Origin: Lentisphaerota bacterium
Lineage (GTDB): Bacteria > Verrucomicrobiota > Kiritimatiellia > RFP12 > UBA1067
Assembly: GCA_015061765.1 (NCBI GenBank)
Contig: SUVZ01000085.1
Coordinates: 1-11,726 of the forward strand
Reading direction: 5' to 3'
Length of the DNA stretch: 11,726 bases
The translations under genes were made by a program, and so were the position numbers. The notes below the pieces were generated by a model, which had not been told where the DNA came from, did not search any database, and was given only the letters and a program-made list of their open reading frames with translations. Positions 7,355 to 11,726 of this stretch are shown here, one piece after another. The stretch's first letter is position 1, and each line of letters starts with the position of its first letter.

Positions 7355-8572
7355 TCAGAATATTTCGCAATGCGGAATATCTCCGACAATCGGCTTCACG
7401 TAATCGATGAATGCCTTTGTGACATCATGCCCGTTCTTCGCGATATACCTGTCGGGCATCGAACGCGTGAACTTTGCCGCCGCCTGCGCCGGAAGCGCCG
7501 TGAACTCTGGCCTATACTTCTTGCCCTTGGCGCGCCCGATGCCGATAGTCCCCTTCACGGGCACGCCGTCAATGCCCTTCGCCGCCAAAAGCGCGGCCTG
7601 TACAGCGGCATAGCCCGCCATTCCGGCCTCTTCAACATCCACATCGCTCGCGACTCCGGGGAAGCTACGCTGAAGATACCCAAATGTATCGGCGCGGACA
7701 CGCTTAATCTCCGTATTCTCCTTCAAGTACTTGGCGAGATAGTCGCCGAGCGCACCGGTTCCGGACATCTGGACATTCCCGTGGGAATCCGTTTCGCCGC
7801 CGGCGAAACGGGCTCCGATGGATTCGCCGCTTTCATCGCGAATGCCTTCAGAGACGGCCACGACGCAGCGTCCGTATTTTTTCACCGCGCCCTGAACATC
7901 CTTCACGAACCCGTCAAGCGAGAACGGGCGTTCCGGAAGATAGATGAGATGGGGGCCGTCGCCCTTGTTCTCGCGGGCCAGCGCAGAGGCCGCGGTGAGG
8001 AAGCCGGCGTCGCGCCCCATGATGACATCGATCTTCACGCCGCCAAGTGCGCGATTGTCGAGATCGTCGCCCTTGAGGGCACACGCCACAAACCGTGCGG
8101 CGGAGGCGAAACCAGGCGTATGGTCGCAGCTGCGCAGGTCATTGTCGATTGTCTTCGGAATATGGTACACAACGAGCGGATAGCCGTCCTTCTCGGCCTC
8201 CTCACCGATAATGCGAGCCGCGTCTGCGGAATCGTTTCCGCCAATGTAGAAGAAGAAGCCGACATCCAGACGCTTAAACTCCTCAAATATACTGCGGCAG
8301 TCCTCGGCCTTTGGCTTCATGCGGCAGCTGCCGAGAGCGGAGGATGGCGTGAGCGCAATCGCCTCAAGCTTCTTTGCAGACGGTTTGCGCAGATCAATAT
8401 AGTCCCTGCCGAGAATCCCCTGTATGCCATGGCGCGCACCGAGAATCTTGCCTATTCTGGCTCCGGCCTTCTTGGCGGCGATCACCGCTCCGACGAGCGA
8501 GGCATTGATCACCATGGAAGGACCTCCGGACTGTGCGATCACCATGTTGCTGGATTTCTTATTCGTTGCCAT
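7355..8572 (-). CDS. pfp: Pyrophosphate-dependent 6-phosphofructokinase
   Basis: The enzyme phosphorylates fructose 6-phosphate to fructose 1,6-bisphosphate using pyrophosphate, reversibly, in the cytoplasm. The 405-residue protein shows the phosphofructokinase fold signatures: QSGGPS near residue 14, GGND at 111-114, PKTIDND at 139-145 with the catalytic Asp at 143, MGRDAGF at 185-191, LPERPF at 212-217 and FGYLQR at 297-302. The Asp at 114 (Gly in ATP enzymes) and the Lys at 140 (Gly in ATP enzymes) mark the PPi-dependent clade. The frame extends to an ATG at 8599 and another at 8587, but the ATG at 8572 is preceded by GGAGG eight bases upstream and by a promoter whose predicted transcript start falls near 8595, downstream of 8599. 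I therefore place the start at 8572. The ABC ATPase gene follows four bases after the stop. Confidence 0.94.
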   Translation of the reverse strand: MATNKKSSNMVIAQSGGPSMVINASLVGAVIAAKKAGARIGKILGARHGIQGILGRDYIDLRKPSAKKLEAIALTPSSALGSCRMKPKAEDCRSIFEEFKRLDVGFFFYIGGNDSADAARIIGEEAEKDGYPLVVYHIPKTIDNDLRSCDHTPGFASAARFVACALKGDDLDNRALGGVKIDVIMGRDAGFLTAASALARENKGDGPHLIYLPERPFSLDGFVKDVQGAVKKYGRCVVAVSEGIRDESGESIGARFAGGETDSHGNVQMSGTGALGDYLAKYLKENTEIKRVRADTFGYLQRSFPGVASDVDVEEAGMAGYAAVQAALLAAKGIDGVPVKGTIGIGRAKGKKYRPEFTALPAQAAAKFTRSMPDRYIAKNGHDVTKAFIDYVKPIVGDIPHCEIF

Positions 8573-8580
8573 TTCCTTTT

Positions 8581-8585
8581 CCTCC
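8581..8585 (-). promoter_or_regulatory. Strong ribosome binding site setting the pfp start
   Basis: On the minus strand this is GGAGG, eight bases before the ATG at 8572. It falls inside the upstream extension of the frame that begins at 8599, and so argues against the longer start. Confidence 0.8.
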
Positions 8586-8601
8586 ATTTCTTTGTCCATG
8601 A

Positions 8602-8613
8602 ATTATATCACAC
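8602..8613 (-). promoter_or_regulatory. Extended -10 promoter for pfp
   Basis: The minus strand carries a perfect TATAAT (8607 to 8602) directly preceded by TGA, giving the extended -10 pattern TGnTATAAT. No good -35 hexamer lies 16-18 bases upstream (the bases there are AAATGC or AAAATG), as is common for extended -10 promoters. Transcription would start near 8595, leaving a leader of about 23 bases before the ATG at 8572. The remainder of the gap to 8757 shows only weak hairpins without a T tract. Confidence 0.7.
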
Positions 8614-8756
8614 ACGCCAAGCGGCATTTTCTTCCGGACGGTCAAGACACCGGCAATACAGGGGACCGCAGTGGACCCGCTGCCATTCTCCGCGGCATGC
8701 ACCCGTGAGTTGCGGTAGCACGCCATCGGCAACCAATCGCCCAAATCCGGCCTCGA

Positions 8757-9554
8757 CTAAAGAAATGGCGGATGCACAAAATCCTCCGCGGCTGAAAAAC
8801 GGTCGAAGGCACAGTCAAGCGTATCTGCCGAATGGGAATCAGAGTTGAGAACGAATCCCACTCCAAACCCTCGCAGCATGGCACGGAACGTCGCCGATGG
8901 ATATGCGTCGTCCAGCCACCCCCGAGAGATTGCACCGGTATTCAGCTCAACCAGTTTTCCCGATTCGGCAATAGCCTTCGCCGTAAGCCTCAACTCGGCA
9001 AGATACCATTCCGCGTTCTCATCGAAATATTGATGCTTGGCGTTGAACTTCCGGCACAGGTCGGGATGACCGACCATATCGAAGTCGAAGAGGCGCACCA
9101 TATCCCGTTCCTGCGCAAAATAAGTCCGCAGAAACGCCCGCACGTCGCCATCGAAATGAGCGGCTATGCCTTCAGCCAGAAGTTCAGGAGTATGATCAAC
9201 CGGCACACGTTCACCGTCCGGCGCAATCACATAATGAATTGAGCCTATGATGTAGTCTGGGGCAAATTCCGCATACCTGGAGCGATCGGGATCTGTCGTC
9301 CCCGGGATGTAGTCCGCTTCCACCCCGCACAGAACCCGTATGCGATCCGAATATCTGGCAGCCAACTCCCGGACCTCCGAGAAATATCCCGGAAGTTTTT
9401 CGACAGGCACAGTACACGCGTTATCATCCGGATATGTCGAGTGTGAGGAGAATCCGATTACGTCAAAACCCTTGTCAATGGCGGAGAGAATGACCTCCTC
9501 CACCTTGTTCTTTCCGTCGCACCAGACGGTATGTGTATGATAGTTCGTCTTCAT
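8757..9554 (-). CDS. PHP-family histidinol-phosphatase (HisJ/HisK type)
   Basis: The predicted role is dephosphorylation of L-histidinol phosphate, the penultimate stage of histidine synthesis, by a trinuclear-metal PHP barrel in the cytoplasm. The 265-residue length suits the family. Visible metal ligands are YHTHT (H6, H8), D13 in WCDGK, SSHS (H38), GVEADY (E79), GSIHYV (H107), GHPD (H163, D165) and NSDSHS (D239, H241). The segment ELNTGAISRGWLDDAYPS (203-220) resembles the substrate-side loop typical of HisK rather than of other PHP proteins such as the DNA polymerase domain. No other his gene is nearby, so a different phosphoester substrate remains possible. The start is fixed by a TGA two codons upstream in the same frame; the Shine-Dalgarno signal is weak. 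It follows the NIF3-family gene after 66 bases. Confidence 0.87.
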   Translation of the reverse strand: MKTNYHTHTVWCDGKNKVEEVILSAIDKGFDVIGFSSHSTYPDDNACTVPVEKLPGYFSEVRELAARYSDRIRVLCGVEADYIPGTTDPDRSRYAEFAPDYIIGSIHYVIAPDGERVPVDHTPELLAEGIAAHFDGDVRAFLRTYFAQERDMVRLFDFDMVGHPDLCRKFNAKHQYFDENAEWYLAELRLTAKAIAESGKLVELNTGAISRGWLDDAYPSATFRAMLRGFGVGFVLNSDSHSADTLDCAFDRFSAAEDFVHPPFL

Positions 9555-9586
9555 AACTCAAGATTCGTTGCATCTCCATATCCTTT

Positions 9587-9622
9587 GGAGCCGCCGCAGG
9601 ATACGGCGCCGCCGCAGAAATC
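9587..9622. repeat. Two-copy imperfect direct repeat, 18-base period
   Basis: The ten bases gccgccgcag occur at 9590-9599 and again at 9608-9617, with flanking gg also shared, giving an 18-base period between the NIF3-family and PHP genes. The second copy touches the NIF3 stop codon. It may be a simple slippage duplication; no function is evident. Confidence 0.55.
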
Positions 9623-10304
9623 ACACGTCAATGTCAATCGCCGTGGCGCGAGGCAGGAACTCGGCATCCACCTTCAGCGCTTTCCTGACAGCGCGGGCAA
9701 GCGCCTTCACGCCGAATGTCTCGGTTGCGTAGTGTCCAGCGCATACCATCTCCATGCCGCAGTTCTCGGCGGCGATCACGTCGCCCCAGGATGCTTCACC
9801 TGTGATGAAGAGTCCACATCCAAGGTTCTTGGCCGTCTCGGCGAAATCCCCTGCGCCACCGCTGCAAACCCCAACCTTGACGCCCTGCGGATTGACGCCC
9901 GTCACGCCAATGACGTTACCGTGGTACGAAAAGGCGGGTTTGAGCCTCTTCAGACCGAGAAAACGGGCCAGTTCGTAGTTGTTGCCGTACTTCCTGCTGG
10001 CGTCCAGCGGGAGATGGTACGCCGCCACCGCAAGGCCACCCTCGATCGCCGCCTTAACGACATTATACACGCCACCCTCAAGACGCCTGATTCCGCCGCC
10101 CCAGGATATTCCGTGATGAACCACCAGCAACTGTGCGCCCGAGGCTACGGCCGCCTTCACCGATTCGAGCGAAGCGTCGACAGCAAACGCGACCTTTTCG
10201 ACATCCTCCGGCCCTTCGATCTGCAGACCATTGTTCGACACGTCGTCAAACTTGCCGATCTCCAGTTCACGCTCCAGCCAATCCAGCACCTGCCTGAGTT
10301 TCAT
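9621..10304 (-). CDS. NIF3/DUF34-family dinuclear-metal protein
   Basis: This family forms ring-shaped hexamers with two metal ions per subunit; it is often labelled GTP cyclohydrolase 1 type 2, and its true cellular role is not settled. The 227-residue protein has the expected ligands: VHHG (H63, H64), AYHLPLDA (H97, D101) and AGHYATETFG (H191, E195). The N-terminal SNNGLQIEG at 23-31 is also typical. It is slightly shorter than the usual 240-250 residues and belongs to the short form without the inserted PII-like domain seen in some relatives. The GEASWGDVIAAE segment (169-180) is a Trp/Gly variant of the His-rich loop found in many members. The frame opens at a GTG (10313), but AAAGGAG at 10313-10319 lies eight bases before the ATG at 10304 and overlaps the GTG, so I take 10304. 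It follows the sugar-kinase gene after 39 bases. Confidence 0.93.
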   Translation of the reverse strand: MKLRQVLDWLERELEIGKFDDVSNNGLQIEGPEDVEKVAFAVDASLESVKAAVASGAQLLVVHHGISWGGGIRRLEGGVYNVVKAAIEGGLAVAAYHLPLDASRKYGNNYELARFLGLKRLKPAFSYHGNVIGVTGVNPQGVKVGVCSGGAGDFAETAKNLGCGLFITGEASWGDVIAAENCGMEMVCAGHYATETFGVKALARAVRKALKVDAEFLPRATAIDIDV

Positions 10305-10312
10305 CCGCCACA

Positions 10313-10319
10313 CTCCTTT
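10313..10319 (-). promoter_or_regulatory. Ribosome binding site setting the NIF3-family start
   Basis: Minus-strand AAAGGAG ends eight bases before the ATG at 10304, an ideal spacing, whereas it overlaps the alternative GTG start at 10313. It therefore decides the start codon. Confidence 0.75.
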
Positions 10320-10343
10320 CGTTCACAGGACCAACATGCGCGA

Positions 10344-11354
10344 TCACCGTCTGCGCGCAAAACGCGTCTCAAGCGCAAGCGTCTCGGCGAGCGGCTTCGC
10401 ACCGGATACGGAATCCGGAACGGAAAGGTTCATCGCGGCGGTGCAGGACGCAAGACGCATACCCTCCTCCGCCGACATCCCCTTCAAGAACGCGTACAGC
10501 ATGCCCGCGCAGAACGCATCGCCCGCGCCGACCGAACCCTTGATCCATCCGGACGGCAGCTCGAGCGAGGGCACGGCGGCAAAATGACCGGCACGGTCAA
10601 GCGACACGCTCAGATCCGGACAGTGCACCACAACCTGTTCCCCAACGCCCAAATCGAAAAGTGACTCGCAGACGCGGCGGAGATTCGCCTCCGAAGGCTT
10701 GCCGTCCCCATCAAGAGCCGAGATGCCCGTTGCAAGGCCACCCTCGACCTCGTTGATCACAACATAGTCGCAGTGCTTGAGGGCAGGACGCACAATGCGC
10801 GCAAATCGGTCGGACTGTTCGCTGACGATGTCCAGCGAGGTCTTGATTCCGGTGGCACGGACCTTCGCAAGGAGCCTGGCCGCCTTTGTCCCATACTCTT
10901 CATCCTCTGCGTCCATTCCGTCCAGCAGGAGCAGATATCCAAGATGGAAGATGTCGCAGCCAAGCTTCGCCGGATCCACATCCTCAGGAACGAACGCGGA
11001 GTCCGCGCCATGCATGTTGAAGAACGTACGCTCGCCGGTGGACTCGACAGTCATCACGTCCGTGAATGTCGTGGGCACGCCTTTTACGCTCTGCACGCCG
11101 GAGACGTCCAGCCCATGCTCGCTCATGAACGCACGCACGAAATCGCCCGCGTCGTCCGCTCCGACCTTGCCGACGGCGGCAACCTCGATGGACGGGTCCA
11201 GCGTCTTGAGGTCGATGCCGCTGTTCGGGACGGCCCCGCCGGGCGCGCGCTTCACTGCGGTAATCGGCACCAGCATGCCTTTGTCCGGCCATGCCGTTAT
11301 CGTCTTTACGTTGTCGACGATGATGTTTCCTGCAAGTGTTATCTTCTGTGCCAT
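10344..11354 (-). CDS. PfkB-family carbohydrate kinase
   Basis: The 336-residue protein is a ribokinase-fold sugar or nucleoside kinase that transfers the gamma phosphate of ATP to a hydroxyl. Visible features are an AGNIIVDN start (8-15), the GG pair at 39-40 followed by a N-containing substrate loop, a VINEVEGG segment (199-206) corresponding to the NxxE magnesium site, and the C-terminal signature GSVGAGDAF (273-281) with the catalytic Asp at 279. The usual D-T-x before GAGD is replaced by G-S-V, which occurs in a subset of the family and may reflect substrate choice. I cannot name the sugar. AGAAGG lies eight bases before the ATG, supporting the start. It is flanked by the shikimate kinase gene 65 bases upstream and the NIF3-family gene 39 bases downstream. 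Confidence 0.91.
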   Translation of the reverse strand: MAQKITLAGNIIVDNVKTITAWPDKGMLVPITAVKRAPGGAVPNSGIDLKTLDPSIEVAAVGKVGADDAGDFVRAFMSEHGLDVSGVQSVKGVPTTFTDVMTVESTGERTFFNMHGADSAFVPEDVDPAKLGCDIFHLGYLLLLDGMDAEDEEYGTKAARLLAKVRATGIKTSLDIVSEQSDRFARIVRPALKHCDYVVINEVEGGLATGISALDGDGKPSEANLRRVCESLFDLGVGEQVVVHCPDLSVSLDRAGHFAAVPSLELPSGWIKGSVGAGDAFCAGMLYAFLKGMSAEEGMRLASCTAAMNLSVPDSVSGAKPLAETLALETRFARRR

Positions 11355-11419
11355 GGGACTAACCTTCTTTCTTTGCTTTAAACGATGTGCATTCCACTAA
11401 CTAAACGAGATCGCCCGGT

Positions 11420-11726
11420 TCAAAGACCTTGGGCTGCCGTCATCTGCGGCGCACTGATGCGTTCGAGGAACGAGGCATAGTGGTCTCGGCGGGCGGCGAG
11501 GAGTCTGCGCATGCGCTCCGCGGCGTCACCGGCAAGCAAAGGCCGTTCCTGAGACGCCGCCACGCGTTCCAGAAGCACGTTTTCCGGGCACTCCATGAAC
11601 ACGACGCGCCCGGTGCTTTCCGCAATCCGGCGGCATTCGGGATCTAGCAGAGCACCGCCGCCAAGCGCGACGATCTGGCCTTTGGATGCCGACACCCTTT
11701 CAAGCGCCGCCTTCTCCTTTGCGCGG
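11420..11726 (-). CDS. aroK: Shikimate kinase, C-terminal part (5' end outside window)
   Basis: The enzyme phosphorylates the 3-hydroxyl of shikimate with ATP in the route to chorismate. The frame is open through the right edge, giving about 102 residues of the usual 165-180; the N-terminal Walker A region lies outside. Visible are the RAKEKAALERV helix, the shikimate-binding ALGGGALLDP, the lid segment SQERPLL with its conserved Arg, and RRDHYASF, corresponding to the conserved R..xY near the C terminus. After HY only about 18 residues remain, fewer than the usual 30 or so, so the C-terminal helix seems shortened. The short ORF start at GTG 11695 is internal and not a real start. The stop lies 65 bases before the sugar-kinase gene. 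A related P-loop gluconate kinase is the main alternative, but the GGGA and RPLL pair favours shikimate kinase. Confidence 0.87.
   Translation of the reverse strand, partial: RAKEKAALERVSASKGQIVALGGGALLDPECRRIAESTGRVVFMECPENVLLERVAASQERPLLAGDAAERMRRLLAARRDHYASFLERISAPQMTAAQGL

Noticed and set aside
8711..8735. gttgc...gcaac pairing after the PHP gene as terminator
   Set aside because: The outer stem is five pairs with an unpaired interior and no T run downstream, so termination is not supported.
7349..8848. Open frame of 499 codons on the plus strand
   Set aside because: It is antisense to the phosphofructokinase gene, whose motifs are complete; composition is that of a GC-rich shadow.
9531..10664. 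Open frame of 377 codons on the plus strand
   Set aside because: It is antisense to the NIF3-family and sugar-kinase genes and crosses their intergenic gap; no motif or Shine-Dalgarno site supports it.

Overview
All nine protein genes lie on the minus strand, so the window reads right to left. The GC-rich genes, the large secreted protein with autotransporter-type beta-strand repeats, the Tat-exported metallophosphoesterase and the pyrophosphate-dependent phosphofructokinase together suggest a Gram-negative bacterium of the PVC group, most likely Verrucomicrobiota/Kiritimatiellota. This is an inference from protein style; no rRNA or marker gene confirms it.

The right part (11726 to 8757) holds cytoplasmic housekeeping genes: the C-terminal part of a shikimate kinase (cut by the window edge), a PfkB-family sugar kinase, a NIF3-family dinuclear-metal protein and a PHP-family histidinol-phosphatase. 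Gaps between them are 65, 39 and 66 bases, so a loose co-transcribed run is plausible. The middle part (8613 to 6595) starts at an extended -10 promoter and encodes a PPi-dependent 6-phosphofructokinase, followed almost without a gap by a lone CbiO/EcfA-type ABC ATPase whose membrane partners are absent here.

The left part (6408 to 327) is a tightly packed three-gene export cassette joined by two ATGA stop/start overlaps. In order it encodes a secreted protein of unrecognised family that may be barrel-shaped and hydrolase-like, a Tat-exported metallophosphoesterase, and a 1,033-residue beta-solenoid repeat protein. An AT-rich 186-base spacer with two palindromes precedes it. After the last gene, 326 bases carry no supported gene.

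Most genes are familiar families. The least explained parts are the translationally coupled secreted cassette, in particular its first gene and the two-unit architecture of its last gene, and the orphan ECF-type ATPase coupled to glycolysis. Several start codons are better placed downstream of the longest frame and are noted. I found no CRISPR array, tRNA, rRNA, insertion sequence or convincing intrinsic terminator.
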